From: an uncultured Alphaproteobacteria bacterium
Lineage (GTDB): Bacteria; Pseudomonadota; Alphaproteobacteria; Caulobacterales; Parvularculaceae
DNA: 12,612 bases
Direction: 5' to 3'
Assembly: GCA_937895955.1 (NCBI GenBank)
Contig: CALAZI010000019.1
Coordinates: 1 to 12,612, forward strand
How positions within the stretch are numbered: position 1 is the stretch's first letter; the number at the start of each line of letters is the position of its first letter. Of the stretch, positions 1 through 6,275 are shown one piece after another. Below the pieces are notes generated by a model that was not told the origin of the DNA, did not search any database, and worked only from the letters and a program-made list of their open reading frames with translations. Both the position numbers and the translations under genes were made by a program.

Positions 1-956
1 TCGCCGCGACGGCCCGCTTCCCGCAGCGTTTCTTCGAGGTCCGGCGCGAGCCGCCAGCCGTCCTTTTCGCGAGCAGCGAGCCGCATCTTTTCGAGCGTTC
101 TGAGGCGCGCCAGAAGCAGCTTCGTTTGAAAGCGCTCATAGGCTGTCCGCCCTCGCGACGGCACGACCACGCCGTCTATGGCCGCTGCGCAAAGTTTGCG
201 GTCGAGCGACGTGAAGCGCTCCTTGTCGATTTCCGCATGGCGGCTGCGGGCGATATCGAGATCGCGTCGCGGCCCCAATTCGAGCGTCGCGATTTCCCCG
301 GCGCGCTTGCGAAATCCGTGGGTGATATAGTCCCGCGCGATGACGAGATCGCGGCCCTGATCGTCGCGCCCGCGCAGGACGATATGCACATGCGGGTGGT
401 CGGTGTCGTAATGGTTGACCGCAACCCAGTCGAGGCGCGTGCCAAGATCGCGCTCTGCCGCCGCCATGACGGCGCGCGTATAGCTATTAAGATCGTCAAG
501 CTCGCCCGCGTCTTCCGGCGACAGGATGATCCGGAATTGATGGCGGTCGCTCCGCCCCTCCTCAATAAAGGCCTTGCCGTCCGCTTGGTCGCGATCTGGG
601 CCGTAGAGCTTGCCCGGCGCGCCGTCTTTCTCGGCGCCGTCGCGCTGAATATAGCGCAAATGCGCGCGCGCCTTGCCGAGGCCGTTGGCGCCGAGACGGA
701 CCGAACGGATCTTGACGGCGGCGCGCCGCATGCGATGGCGAGCGAACGCTTGCCCGTTCGCAATGAACGCCGCGCCGAGCCCGGCGCCGCGACCGATCTG
801 CGCGCCCATAAAGCGCGTCCGGCCGCGCCGCGCGAAAACGCCGGGCCGCGCTTTCTCCATGGTCGCGTAAAGCCGCGCGAGATAGCGCTTGGAGGCCTTG
901 CCGCCTTGGGCGCGAATGCGCCCCAAGCGTGGTTGGAAATCGTTGTCAGCGCGCAT
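1..956 (-). CDS. VirD2/MobP-type relaxase (DUF3363-type), N-terminal part
   Basis: This is a conjugative relaxase that would nick the transferred strand at oriT and stay covalently bound through a tyrosine. I translated the minus strand by hand from ATG at 956 and found 318 open residues running off the window edge, so the C-terminal part (DUF3363 in this family) is not seen. The N-terminus is a basic segment typical of the family. Residues 99-107 contain RYIQRDG, whose Tyr102 is the likely nucleophile (motif I). Residues 182-191 hold the metal-binding histidine motif III, H-Y-D-T-D-H-P-H-V-H. A GGCGGA sequence lies about 6 bp before the ATG. The frame stays open further upstream with GTG/TTG codons, but the chosen start gives the usual N-terminus. 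The gene follows traF by 158 bp. Family assignment is firm; substrate oriT and mobility type are inferred. Confidence 0.93.
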   Translation of the reverse strand, partial: MRADNDFQPRLGRIRAQGGKASKRYLARLYATMEKARPGVFARRGRTRFMGAQIGRGAGLGAAFIANGQAFARHRMRRAAVKIRSVRLGANGLGKARAHLRYIQRDGAEKDGAPGKLYGPDRDQADGKAFIEEGRSDRHQFRIILSPEDAGELDDLNSYTRAVMAAAERDLGTRLDWVAVNHYDTDHPHVHIVLRGRDDQGRDLVIARDYITHGFRKRAGEIATLELGPRRDLDIARSRHAEIDKERFTSLDRKLCAAAIDGVVVPSRGRTAYERFQTKLLLARLRTLEKMRLAAREKDGWRLAPDLEETLREAGRRG

Positions 957-975
957 GTCGCATCCGCCGCATTTT

Positions 976-1001
976 GGCGCCGCCACTATCAAGGCGGCGC
1001 C
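976..1001. repeat. 9-bp perfect inverted repeat upstream of the relaxase (possible oriT or operator)
   Basis: GGCGCCGCC (976-984) and GGCGGCGCC (993-1001) form a perfect 9-bp stem with an 8-nt loop, ACTATCAA. It sits 20 bp upstream of the relaxase start. The word GCGGCGCCGCC occurs at 994-1004 and again at 1039-1049, and a small dyad GCCGC-ATA-GCGGC lies at 1031-1043. Relaxase genes often have their oriT or an autoregulatory operator directly upstream. No known nic consensus could be recognised, so oriT remains a guess. Confidence 0.45.
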
Positions 1002-1114
1002 GCCTAAAAAGATGTGCAGACAAGGGCTTAGCCGCATAGCGGCGCCGCCCCTTTAATCTTGCCCTCCCCGCCTTCTTCCGTACCCCTCTCATCTCTTCAT
1101 TCCATTGTCTGAAA

Positions 1115-1630
1115 TTAGTTCCGCTCGCCCTGCGTCCAGACGGGACGCGCGACGCCGATCACGAAAGCGGTTTTGGTCGCCCCGAAATACCGTCCGTCCA
1201 GGGACTGGGCGTGATCATTGAGAAGAAAGATTTCATCGGCTTCGAGGGTCTTGCAGCCGCTCCAAACGGGCAGCGTGCGGCCTTCAGAATCGCGGAGCAA
1301 TGCATGGGCGACAACAGCGCCGTCAATTGAAATAGTGTCTTCGTTACGGCAAATCTGAGCGCCGGAACGCGCTGCGACACGCTTCAAAAGCGGCGTCGCC
1401 GGCGGCAGATACCCGCGTTCGTCGATCAGCGCCTGAATAGGAGATGACGGCGACACGATGACATATTCGCCGCGCTCAAGACTCTCTTGCGATACTGAAT
1501 AAAGCCCAATGGGCGCGCTGGCGCTGGCGTTCCAAACAAGGCGCGGCGCAAATTCGGCGGCGCTTGCAACGCCGAGCGCAGCAACCGCGACGGCGCCGAT
1601 GATGAGAGGTTTTTCGCGGCCCCACTTCAT
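1115..1630 (-). CDS. traF: TraF-type S26 family signal peptidase (conjugative pilin maturation)
   Basis: This is a membrane-anchored serine protease of the S26C (TraF) family, which processes and cyclises the conjugative pilin in the periplasm of P-type systems. The protein has 171 residues, the usual TraF length. One hydrophobic N-terminal segment (about 9-26) acts as uncleaved signal or anchor. The motif N-A-S-A-S-A-P-I-G-L-Y (34-44) carries the probable catalytic serine (Ser38). L-L-K-R-V-A-A (81-87) carries the general-base lysine (Lys83), and the C-terminal D-G-R-Y-F-G box is conserved in the family. Its ATG overlaps the stop of the upstream HTH gene as ATGA (1627-1630), so the two are translationally coupled. 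The relaxase follows downstream. Family confidence is high; the pilin substrate is not in the window. Confidence 0.93.
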   Translation of the reverse strand: MKWGREKPLIIGAVAVAALGVASAAEFAPRLVWNASASAPIGLYSVSQESLERGEYVIVSPSSPIQALIDERGYLPPATPLLKRVAARSGAQICRNEDTISIDGAVVAHALLRDSEGRTLPVWSGCKTLEADEIFLLNDHAQSLDGRYFGATKTAFVIGVARPVWTQGERN

Positions 1631-1878
1631 GATTGCCCAGCCGCTCTGTCGCGGTCCTGCGACCCGGCGCCGCCGGTCGATGTGTATTTGCGTCCCTGCG
1701 ACCAGCCGTCGAGATCGGCGCGATGATAGAGAATGCGGTTGCCATGTTTGCGATAGACAGGACCGCCGCCGTAAATCCGGTAATATTCGAGCGTGCGTTC
1801 GCTTAATCTCAAATACTGCGCCGCTTCCGCTGCATAGAGAAACGGGCTATCGGGGCTCTTTTGCGTCCCGGTCATCAT
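1627..1878 (-). CDS. Excisionase/AlpA-type helix-turn-helix DNA-binding protein
   Basis: This is a small DNA-binding protein of the winged-HTH excisionase type (helix_turn_helix_17-like), about 83 residues. The central segment F-L-Y-A-A-E-A-A-Q-Y-L-R-L-S-E-R-T-L is the HTH, and the wing follows with P-V-Y-R-K-H-G-N-R-I-L-Y and a closing D-L-D-G-W, as in AlpA/Xis-like proteins. Two adjacent ATGs lie at 1878 and 1875, with GAAAGG about 5 bp upstream. I prefer 1878; the longer in-frame start at 1950 lacks a good ribosome site and adds a basic tail foreign to the family. The gene is coupled to traF by an ATGA overlap. It probably regulates transfer genes or element excision, which is inferred from position. 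An inverted repeat 100 bp upstream (1978-2009) is a candidate operator. Confidence 0.85.
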   Translation of the reverse strand: MMTGTQKSPDSPFLYAAEAAQYLRLSERTLEYYRIYGGGPVYRKHGNRILYHRADLDGWSQGRKYTSTGGAGSQDRDRAAGQS

Positions 1879-1977
1879 CCATCGCCTTTCCGCGAAGCGT
1901 CTTGCTCGCCGCTTAACGGGATGTCGTGCAACCAATCCCACGAAAGCCACAATGAACGGACTAAAGCCTAGCGCCCA

Positions 1978-2009
1978 GAGTCGAATTTACGACGACGCAA
2001 AATCGACTC
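1978..2009. promoter_or_regulatory. Inverted repeat upstream of the HTH-traF pair (candidate operator)
   Basis: GAGTCGAATTT (1978-1988) and AAAATCGACTC (1999-2009) pair in 10 of 11 positions around a 10-nt spacer, ACGACGACGC. The dyad lies between the DUF736 terminator and the HTH gene, where the HTH-traF promoter should be. This suggests a binding site for the HTH protein or another regulator. I could not define a convincing -35/-10 pair nearby. Confidence 0.45.
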
Positions 2010-2039
2010 GGGATGACGCGGAAACGATTCCGGATAATG

Positions 2040-2070
2040 AAAACCCCCGCGCGGAAATTCCGCGCGGGGG
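2040..2070 (-). terminator. Rho-independent terminator of the DUF736 gene
   Basis: An 11-bp perfect GC stem, CCCCCGCGCGG (2044-2054) with CCGCGCGGGGG (2060-2070), closes an AAATT loop. On the minus strand it is followed by TTTTCATTA. It begins 24 bp after the DUF736 stop and separates that gene from the HTH-traF unit. Confidence 0.85.
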
Positions 2071-2093
2071 CGCTGTTGCAATGGAACCCTACC

Positions 2094-2423
2094 TTAGTTT
2101 TGCGGATTCCAGAGAATGGCGAGCACGCGCTCATCTTCCTGTCCGGCGGCGCGGGCAAGGTTCGCGAAAACGCGTTTCTCGCCAAAGGCCGGATGCGCGA
2201 AGGTGAGCGAGACGTAAGGCTTGCCGGAATTTTTCCCGACGCGGTTCCAGCCGCCGCCGATCTCGTTTCCGCGCGCGGCATAGATGCGGAAATCGGGCTG
2301 GCGCTCATTGTCCTTCGCCTCGTTGGGAACGATGGTGATCTTGGTATTCAAGGTCATCATCGCCAGCGTGCCTTCAAAGCCGCCATTCTCGCGTTTCGTT
2401 ACGGTTCCAAGTGATTGAGCCAT
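2094..2423 (-). CDS. DUF736 family protein
   Basis: This 109-residue protein matches the DUF736 family, which is common in the transfer regions of alphaproteobacterial plasmids and ICEs and has no established biochemical role. Visible family traits are the N-terminal I/L-G-T-V-T-K run with G-G-F-E-G-T-L, a central P-D-F-R-I-Y, a G-G-G-W segment, K-P-Y-V-S-L-T-F and a C-terminal I-L-W-N-P ending. The fold looks all-beta and no catalytic motif is seen. Ribosome site AAGGAG lies 8 bp before the ATG. It is a single-gene unit with its own terminator at 2044-2070. About 30 bp upstream of the start begins a 219-bp imperfect inverted repeat (2453-2671), which suggests unusual control of this gene. 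Confidence 0.92.
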   Translation of the reverse strand: MAQSLGTVTKRENGGFEGTLAMMTLNTKITIVPNEAKDNERQPDFRIYAARGNEIGGGWNRVGKNSGKPYVSLTFAHPAFGEKRVFANLARAAGQEDERVLAILWNPQN

Positions 2424-2444
2424 CTTTTCGTCTCCTTATTGCTT

Positions 2445-2467
2445 GGCCGGAGAACCATTCCCCGGCC
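2445..2467. repeat. Small hairpin next to the DUF736 ribosome site, alternative to the long repeat
   Basis: GGCCGG (2445-2450) and CCGGCC (2462-2467) form a perfect 6-bp stem with an 11-nt loop, ending 21 bp before the DUF736 start. It uses the same bases (2453-2467) as the outer arm of the long inverted repeat 2453-2671. The two structures would therefore be mutually exclusive, as in an attenuator or a structure switch. Its function is inferred. Confidence 0.4.
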
Positions 2468-2671
2468 TGACGCGAAACGAGAAGAACGGCGCGCCGGACC
2501 GCCTGAATCCGAAGGACCGCAGCGCAGCGGAGGACCGGCGGGGGCGGATTTTTTGTTTCGCGATGAAGGCCCCCAAAATCTATTTGGGGCCAGAGGAAAA
2601 AATCCGGCGCCGCCGGTTTCTGGCGGGCCGGTCGTCGTTCAGTTTCGCTGTGATAAAGGCCGGGAATGGTT
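2453..2671. repeat. Long imperfect inverted repeat (about 219 bp) upstream of DUF736
   Basis: This gene-free stretch (2424-2844) is dominated by one nested inverted repeat. Outer arms are AACCATTCCCCGGCCT (2453-2468) against the complement of 2657-2671, differing by one C. A GCGAAAC/GTTTCGC pair follows (2472-2478 with 2642-2648). The inner arms, 2535-2554 and 2597-2616, pair in 18 of 20 positions. The apex is a perfect 7-bp stem, CCCCAAA (2571-2577) with TTTGGGG (2583-2589), and an ATCTA loop. The outer end lies 30 bp from the DUF736 start codon. It shares its ATTCCCC end and the 12-mer CGGCGGGGGCGG (2536-2547) with the repeat upstream of the ardC-like gene. Possible roles are a single-stranded promoter or primer site, a regulatory leader, or a degenerate small repeat element. 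Confidence 0.8.
2597..2616 (-). terminator. Possible terminator of the ArdC-ParB operon inside the inverted repeat
   Basis: On the minus strand CCGGC-GGC-GCCGG is followed directly by ATTTTTT, a small hairpin with a six-T tract, 229 bp after the parB stop. The same bases form the inner right arm of the long inverted repeat. The short 5-bp stem makes this tentative. Confidence 0.4.
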
Positions 2672-2844
2672 GTCTTTGGCGGAGCGAAATCGCGGGAGAC
2701 GAATGGCGTTAGAAACGCAGGACCGGCAACGCGCGCATTGAGAGCGGCGCTGATTGAAGGCGTGGTTTTGATGATCTGAATATCACGGCCAGAGGTTCTA
2801 AACTGACGAGGCGAAGCGCGGAATGCGCTCCACCCCGTGATCGC

Positions 2845-4539
2845 CTAGCCCGCAAAAAGTGGCGCGATTTTTTCGGCGCGTTTGACTGCGCCGGGCTTAC
2901 CGGCTTGCGTATAGGACAGCGCCGGAAACTGCAGCCAGCGCGGGCGCCAGTTCGGCGTTTTTTCGCGCCCGTTCCGGCCGTCGAGACAATCGCGAATGAT
3001 CGCTTTCTGGGCTTTCGCCGTGGCGTCGCGGTTCGCCTTTGCAACGCTGCCGCCCGCAATGTCGGCGAGCATGGCGTTGGTCATGTTTTTGTCTCGCAGA
3101 AGCTCAAAGAATGCGTCGTCCGGCGTCATCCAGTCGGCGATATCCATGGGAAGTACGCGCGCAAGACAGTCCACGGCCTCGTGACCGGCGGCGATGATTT
3201 CCGCCGCGACAAAGGTCAGAATGCGGGCGATGTCGGCGTCGGAAAGCGTCATCATTTTTGCGAAAACCGACGACAATCGCCAACCGTCTTCATTGCCGCC
3301 GGTGATGTGCGACGGCTCGTCAAGATCGAGCAATTTGCCGATTTCGGCGCGCTCTTTCTCAAATGCTATTTGCCCTTTCGAAGCCGCGACGCTCGCCGCC
3401 GTTTCCTCTTTCCGCGTCGCCTGCCGGTCGGGCTGGCAGCGAATATTCGGCGCGCCCGCGATCAGATGCGCCGCGAGCAAACGCATCGCAATTTGTTGGT
3501 GTTTCAAGAACACGGCGCGCGCGGCGGCGTGGCGGTGAAGGTCCACATAATTCTCCAAGGGCGCTGAGCATTCGGGCCGTTCGGCGCGTGTTTTTTCTTT
3601 CGCCGCGTGGGTTTTCCGCCGGGACGCGTAGCCCTTGATGAACGCAACTTCGCCGGAATGGCGCACTTCGACGAACACTTCCCCACCCTGTTTTTTGGCG
3701 AGTTGATCGTACTCCCATGAATGGAAAAACTCTCCGCGCGGCAGGATAGTCACCTTGCTCCAGCCGCTCGAAAGCAGCTTTTCGCGCTCGACTTCAATCG
3801 CCGCTTCCTGACGCGCCCAGAACTTTTCGGCGTCGGCGAATACCGAACGTTCGCCGAACAAATCCTCGAAAATGTCGCCGTCATAATCTTCTAGGGAAAA
3901 GAGCGCGGCGCCGGTTTCGATCTCGCCGCCGCCCAAGAGCCAGCGCTTCAACTGCCCGCCCCGTGGCGCCCGCATGTCCGCCGATTTGAACATCTCAAAC
4001 CATTCGCGCTGCTTCGCTACGCTGGCGAGGGTGAGCGCGGTGATGCTGGCGCCGTCGATCTCGTCGTCGGCATAGGCTTTGCGGATACCGGGAATGAGGC
4101 TCGCCAAAGCCAGGCGGCGCTTCACGGTGAGTTCCGTCACCCCGAATATGCGGGCGATTTCTTCAACGCTCTTGCCTTTGTCATTCAATTTTTTGAACGC
4201 CTCGAATTCCTGCATTTCGTCCGGCTCAAGGCGCGCGGTGTTTTCAAGAATCGAGGCCTCCACGGCGGCGGCGTCATCGCCTTCGGCAAGCACGCGGCAG
4301 GGCAGATCGCGCGCCTCGCCGGTCTCGATTGCAATTGCTTTCGAGGCCAGAAACCGCCGCCGTCCGGCGACGATTTCGAAGTGATTTTCCTCGCCATTGG
4401 GGCGCACAAGCAGCGGCACCAATACGCCGCGTTCGCGGATCGACGGCAATATATCGTCGAGAAAAGGCTTTTTGCGCGACGCCCTCATATTGAGCGCCGA
4501 GACCGCCAATCGGTCTAGCGGGATTGTTTGAAACTCCAT
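2845..4539 (-). CDS. ParB/RepB/Spo0J-family protein, long plasmid type
   Basis: This 564-residue protein has a ParB N-terminal CTPase/nuclease-like domain. The family usually binds centromere sites and works with a ParA ATPase. The domain starts with the L-D-R-L-x(4)-N-M-R segment (8-19), then G-R-R-R (59-62, the nucleotide-site GxRR box) and E-N-T-A-R (99-103, the ENxxR box). An HTH follows at about 123-146 (S-V-E-E-I-A-R-I-F-G-V-T). The remaining 400 or so residues have no motif I recognise, although canonical ParBs are about 300 residues. Ribosome site GAAGG precedes the ATG, which lies 3 bp after the stop of the small upstream gene, so it is cotranscribed with ardC. No parA is adjacent, so a role other than partition, such as ssDNA or transfer-related binding, is possible. 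Confidence 0.88.
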   Translation of the reverse strand: MEFQTIPLDRLAVSALNMRASRKKPFLDDILPSIRERGVLVPLLVRPNGEENHFEIVAGRRRFLASKAIAIETGEARDLPCRVLAEGDDAAAVEASILENTARLEPDEMQEFEAFKKLNDKGKSVEEIARIFGVTELTVKRRLALASLIPGIRKAYADDEIDGASITALTLASVAKQREWFEMFKSADMRAPRGGQLKRWLLGGGEIETGAALFSLEDYDGDIFEDLFGERSVFADAEKFWARQEAAIEVEREKLLSSGWSKVTILPRGEFFHSWEYDQLAKKQGGEVFVEVRHSGEVAFIKGYASRRKTHAAKEKTRAERPECSAPLENYVDLHRHAAARAVFLKHQQIAMRLLAAHLIAGAPNIRCQPDRQATRKEETAASVAASKGQIAFEKERAEIGKLLDLDEPSHITGGNEDGWRLSSVFAKMMTLSDADIARILTFVAAEIIAAGHEAVDCLARVLPMDIADWMTPDDAFFELLRDKNMTNAMLADIAGGSVAKANRDATAKAQKAIIRDCLDGRNGREKTPNWRPRWLQFPALSYTQAGKPGAVKRAEKIAPLFAG

Positions 4540-4542
4540 CCT

Positions 4543-4806
4543 TCATTCTCCTGTTGCTGATGGTTTGGGATTGCGCGCCGCCTCTCGGGCCATGCGGCGC
4601 AATTCATCGACAAGGTCGATCTGGCGGCGGGATTCCAAGTCGAAGATTCCTACGTCGCAGCTTTGTTGCGCGGCGCGGGGCGCCAAGGGCGCCGCCGCGA
4701 GAACCGCCAGCCGGTCGCGTTGCGTGATCGGCGCGACGCCGCGCATCAGCGTTTGCGTTCCGGCCCTCGTTTCTTCGATTTCCGGCTTTTCGCCACGCGC
4801 GCTCAT
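4543..4806 (-). CDS. Small protein of unknown function between ArdC-like and ParB-like genes
   Basis: I do not recognise a named family for this 87-residue protein, though short proteins of this kind sit between ArdC and ParB genes on related elements. It is polar at both ends. The middle reads M-R-G-V-A-P-I-T-Q-R-D-R-L-A-V-L-A-A-A-P-L-A-P, followed by C-D-V-G-I-F-D-L and a charged helix. There is no signal peptide or membrane segment. The ATG overlaps the ardC stop as ATGA (4803-4806), and the stop lies 3 bp before the parB start. This tight coupling on both sides supports a real gene and a shared role with its neighbours. Confidence 0.75.
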   Translation of the reverse strand: MSARGEKPEIEETRAGTQTLMRGVAPITQRDRLAVLAAAPLAPRAAQQSCDVGIFDLESRRQIDLVDELRRMAREAARNPKPSATGE

Positions 4807-5828
4807 GGGTTGCGCTCCATCGCAGAGGCGTCAGCGTCCGGCGCCGGATTCTCAAAGGCCAGAATGAAATCCGCCGCTTTGGAGGCGAGCGAGGCCGCGT
4901 TGAAGATCGCGCGGTTGTCTTCCTTCAAGACCTCAAGCCATGCGCCCAGATAATCCGCATGGCGCACGGTCGGCGTGATGGAAAGCGACGCACAGACGAA
5001 GGCTGAGCTAAGTTCGGCGACCAGTTCTTCGCGGGCGTATGCATGTGACCCGTAGCGCCCCTTGAATTCGCGATTGAGCCGCGAGGCGTGGCCGGTCCAG
5101 TGGCCAAGCTCGTGAAAGCAAGTGCGATAATAATTGATCTGCTCGAAAAAAGCCGGCTGCGGCGGAACGCGGATGAAATCCTGTGACGGCACATAAAACG
5201 CCTTGTCGCCGCCGATCCGGAAATCGGCGCCGGTCGCGTTGATGAGGTTTTCCGCGCGCGGGATCGCCTCGCATTCCGGCAGGGGCTTGACGCCCGTTGT
5301 GAGTTCCGGCGGCAAGCCCTCGCATTGCGCCGCGTTGAAGACGGTGTAGCGTTTGAGGAAAGGCACGAAAGCGGCGGCGCCGCCCTCTTTTTCGACTCTA
5401 GCTTGCTCATCCTTCGGGATAAACTTGTCGGCGTAAACGACCATTGAGCCGCGCTCGCCCTTCATCACGGAACCGCCCAAGGCTTTCGCCTGCCGAAAGG
5501 TCAGCCATGTCTGGCCGGAAAAGCCGTTCTCAATGGCGGCGCCCCAGAGCAACAGAATATTGATCCCGGAATAGGTTCGGCCCGTGGTCGCGTTTTTCGG
5601 CAGGCCTGCGGCGATCGTTGCAGCTTCACCCCTCGCGGCCCAAGGCTGCGCCCATGGAAATCGTCCGGCTTCCAGTTCCTTCACGATCTTCGTTGTGACT
5701 TCCGTATAAAGATCAGCGCCCGGCTTCTTCTTGCCTGAACGCCCGCGCGGCTTCGCGCCGATGTTCGCCGCGCTCTTTGGTTTGACGGCGCGGCTTGGCG
5801 CGTCGGTTGCGGTTTCAAGTGATGTCAT
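4803..5828 (-). CDS. ardC: ArdC-like antirestriction protein (ssDNA-binding plus zincin metallopeptidase domain)
   Basis: ArdC proteins bind single-stranded DNA and protect incoming conjugative DNA against restriction. This 341-residue protein has the two usual parts. The first is an N-terminal ArdC/DUF1738 domain (about 39-132), recognisable by D-L-Y-x-E-V-T, W-x-x-P-W and N-A-T-T-G-R-x-Y-S-G-I-N. The second is a C-terminal zincin domain with H-E-L-G-H (239-243) and a downstream E-E-L-V-A-E helix (267-272) that supplies the third ligand. A basic Ala/Lys-rich linker leads the protein. I place the start at ATG 5828 because AAGGAG lies 9 bp upstream. The frame is open to 5978, but that extension is arginine-rich, unlike the family, and overlaps the inverted repeat 5860-6053. 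It heads an operon with the small gene and parB. Confidence 0.9.
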   Translation of the reverse strand: MTSLETATDAPSRAVKPKSAANIGAKPRGRSGKKKPGADLYTEVTTKIVKELEAGRFPWAQPWAARGEAATIAAGLPKNATTGRTYSGINILLLWGAAIENGFSGQTWLTFRQAKALGGSVMKGERGSMVVYADKFIPKDEQARVEKEGGAAAFVPFLKRYTVFNAAQCEGLPPELTTGVKPLPECEAIPRAENLINATGADFRIGGDKAFYVPSQDFIRVPPQPAFFEQINYYRTCFHELGHWTGHASRLNREFKGRYGSHAYAREELVAELSSAFVCASLSITPTVRHADYLGAWLEVLKEDNRAIFNAASLASKAADFILAFENPAPDADASAMERNP

Positions 5829-5859
5829 GGCTGCTCGCTCCTTGCCTCTCCGCGCGCAA

Positions 5860-6053
5860 ATTCCCCCGGGACGGCGGGGGCGGCGGAAACGGGGCGAGCA
5901 TGAGCGCCGGGCATCGCAGGCCGGGGCGCAACCGGTTTGGTAGGATGAGAAAAACAATCGAGACGGATAAAAAGCCAAAGCGGTTGCGGCGCGGCCGCCC
6001 GGCGCTATTCGCCCCGTCTTCCGTTCCGCCGCCCCCGCTGTCCCGAGGGGAAT
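5860..6053. repeat. Long imperfect inverted repeat (194 bp) upstream of the ardC-like gene
   Basis: The gene-free stretch 5829-6275 holds this repeat. Left arm 5860-5897 reads ATTCCCC, CGGGAC, GCGGGGGCGGCGGAA, CGGGGCGA in order. The complement of 6010-6053 has the same blocks with a one-base insertion, one substitution and a 6-7 nt insertion. The pairing resumes further in: AGCGCCGGGC (5903-5912) with 5997-6006, and GCAACCGGTTTGG (5928-5940) with 5975-5987 at 12 of 13 positions. A loop of about 34 nt (5941-5974) remains. The outer end is 32 bp from the ardC start. There is no clear target-site duplication. The ATTCCCC end and the 12-mer CGGCGGGGGCGG (5872-5883) recur in the repeat at 2453-2671. 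A single-stranded promoter of the leading region is the favoured reading, by inference. Confidence 0.85.
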
Positions 6054-6057
6054 GTCT

Positions 6058-6084
6058 AAAAAAGTCGCGGGGCGAAGCCCCGCG
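6058..6084 (-). terminator. Rho-independent terminator of the mer-like operon
   Basis: CGCGGGGC (6066-6073) and GCCCCGCG (6077-6084) form a perfect 8-bp stem with a GAA loop. On the minus strand it is followed by AC and six T. It lies about 190 bp after the last gene of the merT operon (stop at 6276) and just before the ardC inverted repeat, separating the two units. Confidence 0.85.
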
Positions 6085-6180
6085 TCCTTATCCCGCGCGG
6101 ATGCACGGGCCTGCGGCAGGGATCGTCACCGGAACGGCGAAGACGACCAATTCATCTTTTGAATTTGTCGGCTTCGGGCC

Positions 6181-6200
6181 GCCAATCACCCATGATTGGC
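6181..6200. repeat. Short perfect inverted repeat downstream of the mer-like operon
   Basis: GCCAATC (6181-6187) and GATTGGC (6194-6200) pair perfectly around ACCCAT. There is no T-tract on either strand. Its role is unknown; it could be part of a bipartite termination region or a protein site. I see nothing else coding in 6085-6275. Confidence 0.4.
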
Positions 6201-6275
6201 GCGCCTAGAGCCCGGCGCCGTAAGGCGGCCGCCGTAAAACTTAAAATACACCAAGAGACCCGATGCCCCCGGCGT

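Noticed and set aside
126..1007. A 293-codon plus-strand open frame opposite the relaxase
   Set aside because: It is the mirror of the relaxase coding strand, which carries the HxDxxHxHxH motif; high GC keeps the antisense frame open.
2415..2741. Two plus-strand open frames of 89 and 108 codons between DUF736 and parB
   Set aside because: They run through the long inverted repeat and have biased, low-complexity composition without any family trait; structure explains the region better.
2905..3567. A 220-codon plus-strand open frame opposite the ParB-like gene
   Set aside because: No recognisable protein features; the minus strand encodes clear ParB motifs across the same stretch.
5829..5978. 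A 50-residue N-terminal extension of the ardC-like protein
   Set aside because: ATG 5828 has a strong Shine-Dalgarno; the extension is Arg/Pro/Cys-rich, unlike the family, and lies in the inverted repeat.
5860..6053. The inverted repeat as a MITE or insertion-sequence remnant
   Set aside because: No target-site duplication at the ends and no transposase fragment were seen. The near-constant distance to start codons in two copies favours a regulatory role, though this is not excluded.
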